The position numbers and the translations under genes were made by a program. Positions 20,940-32,439 of a stretch of DNA of 64,000 nt are shown piece after piece. Location: positions 109,534-173,533 of the forward strand of contig JAGVSM010000430.1 in NCBI GenBank assembly GCA_022494885.1, in the 5' to 3' direction. Under the pieces are notes generated by a model. The model was not told where the DNA came from. It saw only the letters and a list, made by a program, of their open reading frames with translations, and made no database searches. Numbering within the stretch: position 1 is the first letter of the stretch; each line of letters begins with the position of its first letter. The DNA is from Micrasema longulum. Lineage: Eukaryota > Arthropoda > Insecta > Trichoptera > Brachycentridae.

Positions 20940-21412
20940 GGAATGCAAAAAATATAAAAAATATATTTGATACTACTTTTGGCCCTCAACCAAAGCTTGA
21001 AGTTTTTGAAAATCTCACTTTTTACGCTAAACCGGCTGTCATTTCGTATTTAAGTCAGAAAATCAGTCTAATTAAATTTTAAAATATGCATTTAACCTTA
21101 TTAAATAAGCACATAAGGGCGTGGTGTTGCACTTTGTTTTGTGATAAATGGGTAGCATTGTTTTAATGAGTCATTGTTTTCGTCAATATGAGCCAGGCGC
21201 TCAACGGAATCAGTTCCGTGGAGTGCAAACTTTTTGCATTTCGGTAGTTTTAAAACGTATTCGAATTCGCAATGTTATTGTTATACCTTTACTAACAAAA
21301 AAATAATTTTATCAATAAAGATAGTGAACAAAATATACGGACAGTAATACGCTTCAAACCTTGGTTAAGGGCCAAAAGTAGAATGAAATATGGATTTTAT
21401 GATTTTTACAAA
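20940..21412. mobile_element. TIR element M2, about 470 bp
   Basis: The left end (20940-21005: ATATTTGATACTACTTTTGG, CCCTCAACCAAAGCTTGAAG) is the imperfect reverse complement of the right end (21347-21412: CTTCAAACCTTGGTTAAGG, GCCAAAAGTAGAATGAAATA). The interior is AT-rich, without coding. It includes a small palindrome, ACGGAATCAGTTCCGT. Confidence 0.7.
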
Positions 21413-21731
21413 ATAAAAAAATAATTAACTTCTTACATCATTGACTTACTCTGATATTTTATTTGCAGTTTCTGAATTTCTAACGTTTCATATTTTTTAA
21501 ATTTATTTCATTTTATTACTGGGTTATTAATGTGTACACTCGATGAATAACTTACATAGCTGCGGAAAAATATTATTTACTGTTTTTACAATTTAATTTT
21601 AAATGTACCCTTATCTTAGGTATAAATTATATGTAAAATCTTTTGTTTTTTTCCCAAATAAATAAATAATATGAAAACATTTCAGAAATAACATACCTAT
21701 ACAAAGATATACGAAGTCATATAAAATATAA

Positions 21732-21984
21732 CATCATCATCATTCCCTTTCCGCACCTAATGGTGCAAAGGGCACTGCACTGGTACACCAATCGCAGCGG
21801 ATCTTGATCATTTTTTTTACATGAAGGTAAGATGATCAGTCTTACGCTTTAGGTACCATTCTAGGTAATATTCTAGTGTTGAAACATCCTTTAAAATAAA
21901 TAGTCCATATCAACCATGTCGAAAATCGAACCCGAGACCTCTTGCATGGTAGGCAAGCGCGCTGACCAATACACGACGAGGCCG
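21732..21984 (-). repeat. SINE family B, full length
   Basis: Minus strand: head GGCCTCGTCGTGTATTGGTC, B box CGGGTTCGATTTTCG, then the body (TACCTAAAGCGTAAGACTGA, GATTGGTGTACCAGTGCAGT, GCACCATTAGGTGCGGAAAG) and a (GAT)n tail at 21732-21743. About 250 bp, a good reference copy. Confidence 0.9.
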
Positions 21985-22265
21985 ATCGAATATAACAAAA
22001 ACCTGTGATTAATGATTTCACGCAATTGTAAACTTATGTGTTATATCCTAACACAAATCATTTTTTTTGTACATTCCTATCACAAAATACTCGTATACCG
22101 TTTTTGAGAAAATTCAGAAAGTTTGGATTTTTTTAATGAATAGAACCACTTATTCTATATTATTGATTTCCAGTAAAGATGCAGAATTTCGATAAAACTG
22201 TATTTTTGTTTTAATTAAAATCTTAGTAGATATTTTTTATCATGATAAACCGGTCCTCAATTACT
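21985..22265. other. AT-rich, no feature seen
   Basis: No recognisable element. Confidence 0.5.
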
Positions 22266-22269
22266 CTTA

Positions 22270-22445
22270 AGTAAAATTCCCTAGTGTCGATTCCCAGGTA
22301 GACGTGAAATATTTGTTTCTCTACTCTGTAATAAACGGGTTCTACCTGAATCTAATTGTTCCTGGACTGACCTTTGATACTTGAGGACTGATCGACTTAC
22401 ATTTCATGTACCAGAAAACATCCAGATACGCTGTAATTGAAGTAA
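22270..22445 (+). repeat. SINE family B/C, partial
   Basis: A B-box-like TCGATTCCCAGGTAGACGTG is followed by TTGTTCCTGGACTGACC, GGACTGATCGACTTACA, CATTTCATGTACCAGA and ATACGCTGTAATTG, the order of the shared body. The head is missing. Confidence 0.6.
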
Positions 22446-22854
22446 TTATACAGTGCCGTTGGCACCATTTCATAATAGGGAATTCTTCTTATTAAGGTAT
22501 TAAAAAATAAAAGTGTTTTTGTAAATTTAATTCAAGATATTTTGTTAATCGAAATTATTGCGAACTTGACGGAAAATAATCCCTTAGCGGTTGTTTTTTG
22601 ACCTTCAAAGACATTCAAATGTTAAAACCTTTCAGAGATATTACCTTCATAAAATAGTATACCAAATTTTACAATCAGACATAATTTTGTGTAATAATAT
22701 GTTCTTACTTAAGATTATTACATGTTTACAAGATAAATTCAAGAAAGACATTTGATTTGTGAAACATTATAATAACATTAATTCATTAGTTGTAGATTCA
22801 TTTTCAATTTTATTTTTATTTATAATTCGAACAATATAATGGTTCAAACTCGAT

Positions 22855-22945
22855 TCCTATTTTCTAATAGTGAGTTATTTACAACTTGTTAAAAATTGAC
22901 CCAAAATCTAAATATTTGGGTAAATCTTAAGAACGCAAAATTTAA
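22855..22945 (+). repeat. SINE family D 3' half
   Basis: TATTTTCTAATAGTGAGTTA, CTAAATATTTGGGTAAATC and TTAAGAACGCAAA match the 3' half of 16521-16712. It abuts a foldback element. Confidence 0.7.
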
Positions 22946-22946
22946 C

Positions 22947-23387
22947 AATGTTTGAGTATGTCCAAATGCTTGCAAGCTGGCTGGATTTCCTCCCTAGGGA
23001 GTTGTTCATATTTAAATTTATTTCAACAGAGGGAAAACGTTTTTGATAAGGAAATATGGAAGTCAAGGCAGGGCTTATGACCTGTCATTGGCTGGTTTAA
23101 GTGGCCACTTTACACACTGTGTAACATTCACCATTCTGCCCATGTTTGAACATCCACATTTCCTCAACTCTTCCATCTGTTGACTTTTGTGAAGTAAAAG
23201 AGCTGAAACCTTTATCACGTGGGTGAGATTCATCCGGCTGAACCAGATCACCTACTAGGCAACGAGTGAAAACAATTTTCCAATTTTTATACTTCTTCTT
23301 TTACCAGGTAGTAATTCAACAATGTTTAAGTATGTTCAAATGCTTGCAGACTGGCTGGATTTCCTCCGTAGGGAGCTGTTCATATTT
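22947..23387 (+). mobile_element. Foldback element F7a (subfamily 2)
   Basis: A nearly complete member of a second subfamily: start CAATGTTTGAGTATGTCC, GCAAGCTGGCTGGATTTCC, ATTTCAACAGAGGGAAAACG, GGCTGGTTTAAGTGGCCAC, CTTCTTCTTTTACCAGG. At 23314 a second terminal block begins in the same orientation (CAATGTTTAAGTATGTTC), so the terminus is directly repeated. That second block continues after an inserted LINE tail. Confidence 0.8.
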
Positions 23388-23780
23388 ATTATTATTTTAT
23401 TTTTTTAACTTTTTGTACATAATGTTATTTAACCATTGGCGGGCTTATTGCCAAATGGCAATTTCTTCCAACCAACCAATAAAATAAAAGTATTATTTTT
23501 ATAATTCAAGTTACAGAACATATTCAATAGAAAAAAAAAAGATTAAAAAGTTAAAAATATATAAAAATAGAAATAAACGTATTTGTTTATAAATTACCTT
23601 AAATCAAAACTATTACTCAATGGGAAAGAGGAAAAAAGAGGAAAGAGGAAAAAGGAAAAGAGGAGAGATTAAGGAAGAAAAGGAGATGTTTCTTCAGACA
23701 TGATTTATACAGAGATAATGTAGTAACATCTTTGATGGTGGATGGGAAATGATTCCACAGTCGAGCCGCATGGACACTAT
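23388..23780 (-). pseudogene. LINE 3' end inserted in a foldback element
   Basis: The minus strand begins with coding remnants VHAARLWNHFPSTIKDVTTL followed by SLYKSCLKKHLL. This is the RA-xLWN-LP, K-FK-LKxHL finish of a Jockey/CR1-like reverse transcriptase. A purine-rich UTR follows, then the hairpin GAAATTGCCATTTGGCAAT and an A-rich end (complement at 23388-23405). Possible 5-bp duplication ATTTA on both sides. Confidence 0.75.
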
Positions 23781-24000
23781 TTAAATTTATTTCAACAGAG
23801 GGAAACTCAATACTTCACAAAAGTCAACAGATGGAAGAGTTGATGAAATGTGGAAGTTCAAACATGGGCAGAATGGTGAATGTTACACAATGTGTAAAGT
23901 GGCCACTTAAACCATCCAATGACAGGTCATAAGCCCCGTAAATGCCAAGACTTCCATATTTCCTTCTCAAAAACGTTTTCCCTCGGTTGAAATAAATTTG
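23781..24000 (+). mobile_element. Foldback element F7b, continuation
   Basis: It resumes at ATTTAAATTTATTTCAACAG after the LINE insertion. The element then runs ATGGAAGAGTTGATGAAATG, GTGTAAAGTGGCCACTTAAA, GACAGGTCATAAGCCCCG and GTTGAAATAAATTT. Part of the interior between the end block and the Ser/Thr-like landmark is missing. Confidence 0.75.
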
Positions 24001-25770
24001 AACGCAAAATTTAATTTTAATTTTAAAAAAAATTATAATAATTAAGCTAGGTAAATCGTAAATAATTATTTTTCTTAAAAATAGACAATTCTTAACAAGC
24101 CAAAATATCCAACGTTAATTAAAGAAAACCCGTTATTTTTTTTTCTATGTACCTATAACTGCATTCATAAAACCCTATGTTTAAATCAAGTTTCGGGAAA
24201 GGAATGATACTGAATAACAAATTGAAAAATTTATGTTTTTACCAGTAATTTATATTTTTGTTTTAACCGCACTTCTCGGTGTTACCCTCCTTTTCTCTTG
24301 GCAAGAAGTCCATTCATATTTATTATGTATAGATCCAACACATTTTTTTAAAACATGACTGAATAATTTATTAGCCATTCATTGGTTGGGGCATATTACA
24401 CTCAATCTTTTGTTGACTTAATAACATAAATATACATTTTATAATGTACTAAATTATGTACTATTGTGTGTACAAATCGTGTAGTCTCACGGGAATAAAA
24501 TAAAACTGGGAGAGAGTTTCCTGAGGTAGAAATGGTTTATTTTTCTGGATTAAGAACGAATTCGTTGAATAATATCTATGATAAAAATTTAAAATACTTA
24601 AATACTTACAGATATACATTATTATTTAAGATGAAACATATTAACTTATAAAATTTGATAAAAAAAAACGGTAAAATCTGTGAACCAAAAAACATGAACT
24701 AACTACAATAAATATTTTTTATGAATATTTTTTAATGAACATTTTCTAAATTTTTTTTTATTATCGGTTACATTTGTTTAAAGGCCGTAGATTCTTATTG
24801 TTTTACAAAAAAAATGTTTAAATCATGAATATATACAGAAATTTTAAAATTAATTGGCACGAAGAAAGGAGATCATTCTTCATTTTATAATTTCAGTAAG
24901 TCAGCCAGGATTCCGTTCTGGTTCCATTTTACACATGGAACTTTATTCTTTAACTGCCTGGACACTGAATTATTCATTATGTCCGAAGTTGTTTAATAGA
25001 TGGTATTAAATGAATAAATATTCAAATTAGTGACAAATGGTTTAATTACTATACTAGATTTCGGTGAACAAAAATGACAAACAATTTACTACTCCTAGCA
25101 GTTTTTTTATTGAGACCAAAAGCTAAATTGTATTTTAAATTATATATTTTTATTTAAAAGGTTATTAGACTGCACAATTGCGCATCATAAGTACTAAATT
25201 GTTAATTTAGATTAACGTAAAATTTCACGTGACATAATATACATCCAATAATAATATATTCTAACTGCTATGAAACACCATCTTGTTAATTCAATTTGGA
25301 GAGTCTACCTAAGGAAATTGAATTAATCGATCAAGCAAGGTTGCTTTCAACGTAAACATCGAATTGATACTTAATAAAACCCAACACACGATCCCTAAAT
25401 GTTAATCTCAAGGCTTTAGTAAAAGGGTCAAAACAGGTCTCGAACCTACGAAAACATTAGTCTATTTCGTTTAGAGGGTGAATGGGCGCAAAATACCATC
25501 ACGAATATAGAAATACATTATAATATATATTATACTAAGAGTGATAAACAATAGAAATTGCTTTAGTTCTACAGTAGAAATACGAGATTGATTCATTTGT
25601 TATAATACAAAGAAACGATCGGAACAATTAATTGAAAGTCAATTTAAAAATTAATAAATAAAAAAGCGTATTTTGCATTTTCATATTCTGTAAATTATTT
25701 TTATGACTGAAAGTTTTGTTGCTTTTAATGGTCAAATATCTCCTTATTCTGTTTATTTTTTATGTTTTGA
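24001..25770. other. Long AT-rich stretch without genes
   Basis: About 1.8 kb. The minus strand at 24890-24965 carries a faint family C SINE upstream domain (GTGTAAAATGGAACCAGAAC). Otherwise no coding, tRNA-like head or inverted repeat was found. Confidence 0.5.
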
Positions 25771-26100
25771 TTTTCTAATTATTATTAGCATTCAGATTTA
25801 TTCTTTAATTGTAAATAGTTTGTTTTCTAATTTATATTTGTGATTCAGTTTTTATGATTATCAGTAAATTTTCAAATTTATATTTACGTTGCATTTTTTA
25901 ATTATTATTGATATATCTTTAAATTAATATTTATGCTTCAATTTTTATTATTATCGGTATGTTTTCTAATTTGCATTGATGTTTTATTTTCTAAATAATA
26001 ATGGTATATTTTCTAATTTATATTTATGATTAAATTTTTAGTATTACCTGTTAGTTTTCTAATTTATGTCTTTTTTGATTTTTTCGATATTATTGTAATT
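25771..26100. repeat. Decayed minisatellite, period 45-52 bp
   Basis: Units beginning TTTTCTAATTTATATTTATG start at 25771, 25823, 25869, 25917, 25962, 26009 and 26055. Spacings are 52, 46, 48, 45, 47 and 46. Units share TTCTAATTTATATTT and TATTATTATCGGTA-like blocks with many substitutions, so the array is old. It is very AT-rich and sits in no recognised element. Confidence 0.75.
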
Positions 26101-27471
26101 TTTTGAATTTTTTTAAGCATCATTTAATGAAATGAAAAAAAAATACATGTCAAAAGAACGTCCTTCCTAAACACGGAAATTTCCTAGCTAGTCGGAACCT
26201 GAAACAAAGAACCTCTTTACATTTTAAAACTGTTAAATAAATAGATTAATTATTGTTGTATTCACATTATCGTAATGCCGTATTCTTCTTAATATAATTT
26301 TGTAATTCAGTTTTTTTTATTCCCGATTTTATAAATAAAATCGAGTATTTTTTAATTGCATAGCGCCGTTCAATTATACAAAAGTAAATGGCCAAAACAT
26401 CAACATTAGATTGTATTGATGTTTAAATCGGTGTACGCCCGTGCATTCAGTGCACGAAACATGGAACAAAACTGCATTTGTTTATATTCTTAGTAGGATG
26501 CAAACGCCCAAAGAGATAAACAAACGAGAATTTCATTTTACAATTCTTTGCCGTAGGCAATACGCCTTATTTCCAGATATTGATTATTTTGATTTCAAAC
26601 TTATAGACTGTGCATACAAATTAGGTCGATGTTTATGCGACTTTTATAAACCATCCGCCAAAAGCGGCCCACTGGATAAATATACACTTATATTCGAGTA
26701 AATTTAATATGGAATTTTGAATTAGACAGCTTAATTAATGTTGCCATTGAGAAGAACCGCGGTTTTACTTTCGGGTATTCCCACATTTTCTTCCTGGATT
26801 ATGGAACTAGAGCAATGATTTTTTATACACTATAGATATTTACTGTTGACGTGTTATTAGTGTTTTTTTTTATTTATGTATATTGTTTATTCTGGGAACA
26901 ACAACCATCCAAAAACCCTTTAAAGTACCCAGTTGTATCTGCTGTCTTCGGATGTACAGTAAACAAATATAATAACTATTTTTGAAAAACTCAAAAGGTA
27001 CCGACACAGATTTTTTTCTGATTCTTTTTCTAAAAAAATAACTAAATTGATTCAGTTTTGAGGTGCGGAAAAGGGGACCACAAAACTTTGAATTTTTTAG
27101 CCGTAATCAGTCCGACGTTTTTCTCACAGTATTGGGGAGGCGTTTATTTATTTATCTACATCAGTTTATTGCACATTATTTGATAATAAGTCCCAACTCC
27201 ATGGGACTTGGGACATATTATCTTATGTTGAGATGGGACGAGCAATTAGTTGACACAAACACATGAGTATATGACCACAAATATAGGATAAGATACACAA
27301 AAAATAATTCGAGGGAGTGACAAAAAAAAAATGCTCAAATACCTTTTCTTCAAAATTCTCTGGCACCGCATAATTCTCTTAAAACGCTGTAAAAACTACT
27401 TGAAAAGCTCCACATAATTAGACGAGTAAAATTGAATGCCAAAATTGTCCAAAATGTCCAAAACTTGAAAT
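26101..27471. other. Unassigned; two open frames without known domains
   Basis: A frame of 86 codons (26441-26701, plus) has mixed, protein-like composition including HFTILCRRQYALFPDIDYF. I recognise no family, no splice sites frame it, and codon use matches the AT background. A 67-codon frame at 27063-27266 is similar. I would not call either a gene without transcript support. Confidence 0.4.
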
Positions 27472-27600
27472 TATTCGATTTTCAAAAAAGTTGGATATTA
27501 TGAACCGAACTGATAGGTAGGTAGACCCTCGGCCTTTTCAACTGTTTTTGAGTATGGGGAGCTTTCAATGCTGTCAAAATAAGATATTAAAAAATCACGA
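27472..27600 (+). repeat. Dispersed repeat K, copy 1
   Basis: Shares with 30205-30330 the order ATGATG/ATTATGAACC, GATAGG-AG-AGACCC, CGGCCTTTTCAAC, GAGTATGGGGAG, CTTTCAATGCTGTC. Low identity but colinear over about 120 bp. Confidence 0.45.
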
Positions 27601-27669
27601 AATAACGCGTAAGAATTCAATCAAATCAGTAGCTAATCTGTTCTGAGATTATTCAAAAGCATGATCATC

Positions 27670-27960
27670 GTGAAATCCTTATCCACACTTAACGGTGCAT
27701 AGAACACTGCATGTATACACCGATTGCAGTGTATCTCGATCATCAAGGTGATAAGTCTTAGACTATGAAGAAAAATCTGCTGGTGAAGAAAAAAATCCTT
27801 CAAGAAAGAATGCTTTCGAGTTCCTCGAGCGCAAAAGATAAATAATACTTTTGCATAATATCATGATGTAAATCTTATTACGAGAGTTTGCTGGGATAAG
27901 AATTGGACCCGTGTGCTTCATGTAAGCAAGGAGTCCACGAGAAATTCATTGCAAGGGGAT
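27670..27960 (-). repeat. SINE family B/C, strongly diverged
   Basis: The tail part is clear (complement of CTTAACGGTGCATAGAACAC, ACACCGATTGCAGTG). The head end keeps only a degenerate tRNA-like stretch (GGACTCCTTGCTTACATGAA, then CACGGGTCCAATTC). Confidence 0.55.
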
Positions 27961-28347
27961 CTTCTACTTCGTTTGTTAATATTGTGATTTTGATAAGGCT
28001 CAATACATGTAATTATCTTTCACCATTTCATATAATTTTTTTTTTAAATAAAATTATTATTTTGTTCTAAATGCGGATAGTTTATTCAATGGTAAGTATT
28101 GGCACTTTGAAAAGGGTCAATCGAGTTTTTCATTAAAAATGGCAATATTTCTTACCTTAATTATTTTAAATAAAAAAATATACTGCAATAATGTAATTAC
28201 AGGTTGGTAAACTCAGCATTCTTCTAAACACACATGCGCTCGAATTATAAAATCAAAATAAAAAAAATGCATTTTTCTCCCAACCTACTGATCCAAATGA
28301 GTTATTTTTAGCTTTGATTACTTTTTTAATCATTATTTTATATTTTT
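27961..28347. other. AT-rich, no feature seen
   Basis: No recognisable structure. Confidence 0.5.
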
Positions 28348-28496
28348 TGCACCACATCAGGTCAGGAATTCCAATTACAGCACATATCACCCAGATTTGA
28401 AAAAATCATACGTAATTTTTGTGTTCTCACCGGGATCGAACCCCTAATCTTCTGTGCGTGAGTCAATTATCCTTAAAACTACATCTCAGAGCCCGA
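28348..28496 (-). repeat. SINE family A, diverged
   Basis: Minus strand: a weak tRNA-like head, B box GGGGTTCGATCCCGG, then GTGAGAACACAAAAATTACG and the end CCTGACCTGATGTGGTGCAA. Same order as the 58.1-kb copy. Confidence 0.7.
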
Positions 28497-28844
28497 CAAT
28501 ATATTGTATTACGTGTTTTATTGACAAATAAATAAATATATATTATATGCGTATAATTAGTCTAATTTATTTATCAAATCGCGAGATCTTTTAATTTTTT
28601 TACGTCATGATCAGAGTAATGACGCCGGTAATAAAAATAAATCAATCAGTTGTCAAGCAATTAATTTTGTTTGCGCCTTTTTTCATGCTTCCAACCTTGA
28701 AATATGTCATTATTTCTTATTTTCACAAAGGTCAAGCTTCATTGGTAAGGTACGTCATAATAAACGAGGGTCATTTCTTCATTGATTTTTACAAAAAGAC
28801 AGTTTTAAAACGAATCACTTTACTCGTAGAATAACTTCCAATTC
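28497..28844. other. Unassigned, one chance-like frame
   Basis: A 75-codon frame (28607-28834, plus) is hydrophobic, with no domain recognised. Surroundings are AT-rich. Confidence 0.4.
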
Positions 28845-28970
28845 TATGGTTTATTATTTATTTATGACAAAATACAAGGTTTTTGAACTTTACATATTAC
28901 ATTTTATTACATATTTTATTAATACGAAATATTCCCAATCAGCAAAAGCGCTGGTATGAGGGGATATTAT
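28845..28970 (-). repeat. LINE 3' tail (family L3)
   Basis: Inverted match to 16713-16835; tail TTATTTATTTATGACAAAAT at the left, CAGCAAAAGCGCTGGTATGA at the right. Confidence 0.65.
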
Positions 28971-29204
28971 AGATAATAACACAATACTCGTAGATTAAAT
29001 AAAAATGCAATAAAATAAATAATATTTATTGAAATAAAATGAAAATCACAGGTAATGTTATAATATTACAAAAATGACATAATTAAATGTGTTTTTATTT
29101 TAAATTAGCGTTTGGAAAATAAAAATTCAATCAATAAAGCCACAAATGCGGTAAGACCTTTAAAGATAAATAATGTTTTCAAGCAATTACCCCATTAATA
29201 AACC

Positions 29205-29490
29205 TGTTTTGATCGTTGAACCTCTATATTCCTGCAATTCTTTCATCTGTTGATGTTTGTGAAGTTAAAGAGCTGAAACCTTTATTTATGCGGGTGAGAT
29301 TCATCTAATTGAATTATTTCACCTATAATTAAATAAAAATTATTTCACCAAATATGGGCAGAATGGTGAATGTAAAAGTGTGTGGCCACTTAAACCAGCC
29401 ATTGACAGGTCATAAGCCCTGTAGATGCCTAGACTTCTATATTACCTTCAATTAAATGTTCTGCATCTCTGTTGTAATATATTAATAAAA
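29205..29490 (+). mobile_element. Foldback element F8 without terminal hairpin
   Basis: The start resembles ACCTCTATATTCCTGCAATT. Then come CATCTGTTGATGTTTGTGAA and CGGGTGAGATTCATCTAATT in one orientation, followed by ATATGGGCAGAATGGTGAAT, GGCCACTTAAACCAGCCATT and GTTGTAATATATTAA in the opposite arm order. Two partial copies, or a rearranged one, are joined at about 29330. Confidence 0.7.
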
Positions 29491-29810
29491 AAATATATTT
29501 AAAAAAACATCAAAATAAGAGCAGTTCAGAATTCTGAGGATATGTAGTAATGTTTCAGGCGTTTCTTGAAAGTGGCTAGAGAAGGTGCATTTTTTTAATG
29601 AAAATGTCTATTTACCGTCGTCTGCTAAAATACTTCAAAAACGTAAAACACGTAGACATGGATCACTTGAGAAAAGTTTAAGCCCTTTCAACTAATTCAC
29701 AAACTTACGAGTCACATAAATATAAAGTTTTCAGTACTCAAGTTCTTCACTTTTACGACTACAATTCACAATCGTGCTCGTAAAATGACAAATTTTCAAA
29801 CAAAACAAAT
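29491..29810. other. Unassigned
   Basis: No recognisable element; moderately AT-rich. Confidence 0.45.
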
Positions 29811-29905
29811 GATTATTTTAACTCTTAAAAGGCTGTGCTACAAAATTCCTTTACACGCGGTGATGTCACATTGTGTTACCACATTTAAAATACATAATAT
29901 TCCTC
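29811..29905 (+). repeat. Dispersed repeat G, copy 1
   Basis: TTAACTCTTAAAAGGCTGTG, CTTTACACGCGGTGATGTCA and TTGTGTTACCACATTTAAAA also occur, in order, at 40008-40078 and 54193-54305. No tRNA or coding signal; class unknown. Confidence 0.6.
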
Positions 29906-30204
29906 TCTTCATAAAATGGTGCAGATATTTAGTCAATTTTTACTTCTTAAAATATATGTTTATCAATATTTTGTTCTATAATGAAATTGTTAATAAACCA
30001 ACAATATGCTCATATACCACTGATTTTCTCAAATTGAACCTTTTAGGGTAGGTAGGAAGAAATTGCCTTAAGGCAAAATGCAATATAGCCGTAAGGAAGA
30101 GTGACAGTATTCGATAAGAGCCTCCATATAAATTGCCAAAGAAGTGGAGTTAAATTAAATTAAAATAGTGATATATACATTTGAAAAACTAAAAAGGGTA
30201 ACTT

Positions 30205-30330
30205 GTAAATTGAAAAAAAAAACATTGCTTTTTTGTATGATGAGCAAACCCGATAGGGAGACCCACGGTCTTCGAAACGGTTTTACGGGTATGTGGAGGG
30301 AGTACTTTCACTGTAGACAAAAAAATATAT
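30205..30330 (+). repeat. Dispersed repeat K, copy 2
   Basis: See copy at 27472: CCCGATAGGGAGACCCACGG, GGTTTTACGGGTATGTGGAG, TACTTTCACTGTAGAC. Confidence 0.45.
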
Positions 30331-30990
30331 AATTTCAAAATACAGAAACAGGACGTGCGAATTGAAGAATTATTTTTTCCAGAAGTACTTCGAGTAAATA
30401 ATGTTAGTTGATCCAGAGAATGCGCATCTTGAACATGTAACTTATAATATTTTACCGTTTTTGCTTATATATATTTTTTTTTATACTTTTGAAATGATTT
30501 TTATGATTTTACATACTTTTTTAGCTTGTATTATGTATTTTTTTGAACTATTTTATTTTTTTATAATGTGTTAATTTTAAAAACTTTTATATTCTTGTAA
30601 TTTGTTTACTTTTTAGGTACTTTAATTTTTCTTTTTTCTTTTATAGATTGTAATATGTATGCATAAATTTGAATTCATTTCCGTACCTTGTACAATGTTA
30701 AATTTGTAATTTTTTCATACGCTTGTGTGTCATAATTTTTATTTTGCTTTTGTAAGTAATGTTATAGTTTAAAATAGAAAAACGTCAGTAAAGAAATATT
30801 TTTATCTACATGTCCATAAATGCGTTTTTCTACAAAAACTTCTTCGGAATATTATATAAAATTATGTAAAATATGATTTGAAATTAAATATAAATATAAA
30901 ATATTAATAATACTTCAAATAAACTTATCAATCCAAGACGTATATCAAGTAGAAACTGAATTTTTATTTATTTTCAAATATTTTTTTATG
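30331..30990. other. T-rich strand, possible old LINE UTR
   Basis: A strongly T-rich plus strand at 30470-30780 with AT words like those in LINE 3' UTRs here, but no tail or coding end. Confidence 0.4.
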
Positions 30991-31352
30991 TGTCCGGGCG
31001 GATTTAAACACGATTCGGTTTTTTTTTTAGTTGTGACACCATTTTTCTCTTCTAGTTGTTTGAAAAGTCGTTCCGTGCCCGGGCGTTTTCGACTCGATAG
31101 CTGCTCTAAAACAAAAATACTGAATAGTGTTATCGAGTGGAGGTAAATCCGCCTCGTCATGCAGTGATTGGCGCGTTCACCTTCCATGCTTGAAGTCCCA
31201 GGTTCGATTCCTGGGTAGGTCGATATTTCTTGGACTAGCGCCTGAAGCGTGAGGCTTACCTTCATGTTACAGACGCTGCATTTAGTGTAGGTAATAATAT
31301 AGTGGCCTATGCACCATCGGGTGTGGACAGAGGTATGATGATTAATAAATAA
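30991..31352 (+). repeat. SINE family C, full length
   Basis: Upstream domain (GGGCGGATTTAAACACGATT, then GGGCGTTTTCGACTCGATAG), tRNA-like head (AATCCGCCTCGTCATGCAGT), clean B box (CAGGTTCGATTCCTGGG) and tail (GACTAGCGCCTGAAGCGTGA, GCCTATGCACCATCGGGTG, ATGATGATTA). The minus-strand 140-codon frame across it is a shadow. Confidence 0.8.
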
Positions 31353-31524
31353 GCATTTCGACTCCAATCGTCAAAGTCACATGTATTTTTGTAAGTACAT
31401 AAAGCGCTATTTAATTTATTCTGAAATAAATATTAAAAGCATGTAAAAATATTTCAACATATTTTTCTCAATTTTAAACTAAACAATTTAATGAAGATGA
31501 TTTTTTCAACTAGAATCATTAAAA

Positions 31525-31740
31525 TTTATTCATAAGTTAGGCAATGATATCATTGTAGACAAAGAACTAGAACTTGAAAAAAAAAATAAACATGGACATA
31601 CGCACCTAAACAACAACATTCCAAAACGAGACAAGGACAATTGAGACTTATAAATCAGGGACTGAAATCAAACAATAAACTACCAGTAGCTCAATCACAA
31701 ATAACTATCGACGTGCTTAAAAACATGCTTAGCATTTGAG
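31525..31740 (+). pseudogene. LINE ORF2 C-terminus (family L5)
   Basis: The translation has IVDKELELEKKNKHGHT, IPKRDKDN and, after a stop and frame change, RLINQGLKSNNKLP and a stop after KNMLSI. It matches the minus-strand copy at 47.9 kb block by block (DKVLKLEKN, TRQGQSRLI, GLKLYNKLP). Confidence 0.7.
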
Positions 31741-32439
31741 CGATCACTATGAACAATAATGAACATGCCTTAGTTATCGCAGTCATAAGTCAACGCGTGT
31801 TTAATCTCAAAGTCAACGCTCGTGTCGATTTGTTTTTTGTTTTCCTCGTAAATAAATATAGTGCAATGGCGAAAAATCGGCGTTTACTATAAAAAATAAT
31901 ACAATAAATTACATTTGCAAAATAGTAAGGAGTTAAATCAAAATTAAACTACAATTACTATGGCGACTGGTTTTCTTGACATTTGGCTTGCCAAGCGCCG
32001 GCTAAATGCAATAAATGGCATGATAGATTTTAAAAAAAAAAAAAAAAAAAAATAGCAGTTTTGGAATATTTCCATTTTTACACCGGTGAAATTCAAATAT
32101 GAGATTGCGCAGCAGGATTATACGTCTCGAACGTAAATATGTTGATATTTAATATAAGTTGTTCACGGATGTTCCATTGTGATCGCGAATACGATGAACA
32201 ACCACGGTGTGAAATTGTTATCACGTTGCTTATTAGCACGTCGATAGTTATTTTTGATTGAGAGATAGACAAAACTAAACTAAAGACTCGGAAAAATGTT
32301 TCAAAAGATGGAAAAATTATTATAATCAACAATAAAGTATGCCTAAAAAAGTATGTTTTATTTTTGTTAAATTAATGTAATAATCCGTAAATTAAAATAA
32401 ATAGTAATAGAAAAATGTGTTTTACTATTTAAACCGAAA
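31741..32439. other. Unassigned, includes an A-run
   Basis: An A20-like run at 32031-32051 could be a retroelement tail or chance. Composition gradually rises in GC towards 32.4 kb. Confidence 0.45.

Noticed and set aside
26441..26701. 86-codon protein-like frame
   Set aside because: No recognised family, no splice context and background codon use; kept only as a remark in the region description.
30945..31367. 140-codon minus-strand frame, one of the longer ones in the window
   Set aside because: It covers a full SINE family C on the opposite strand (IEPGTSS comes from the B box read backwards). Not a gene.
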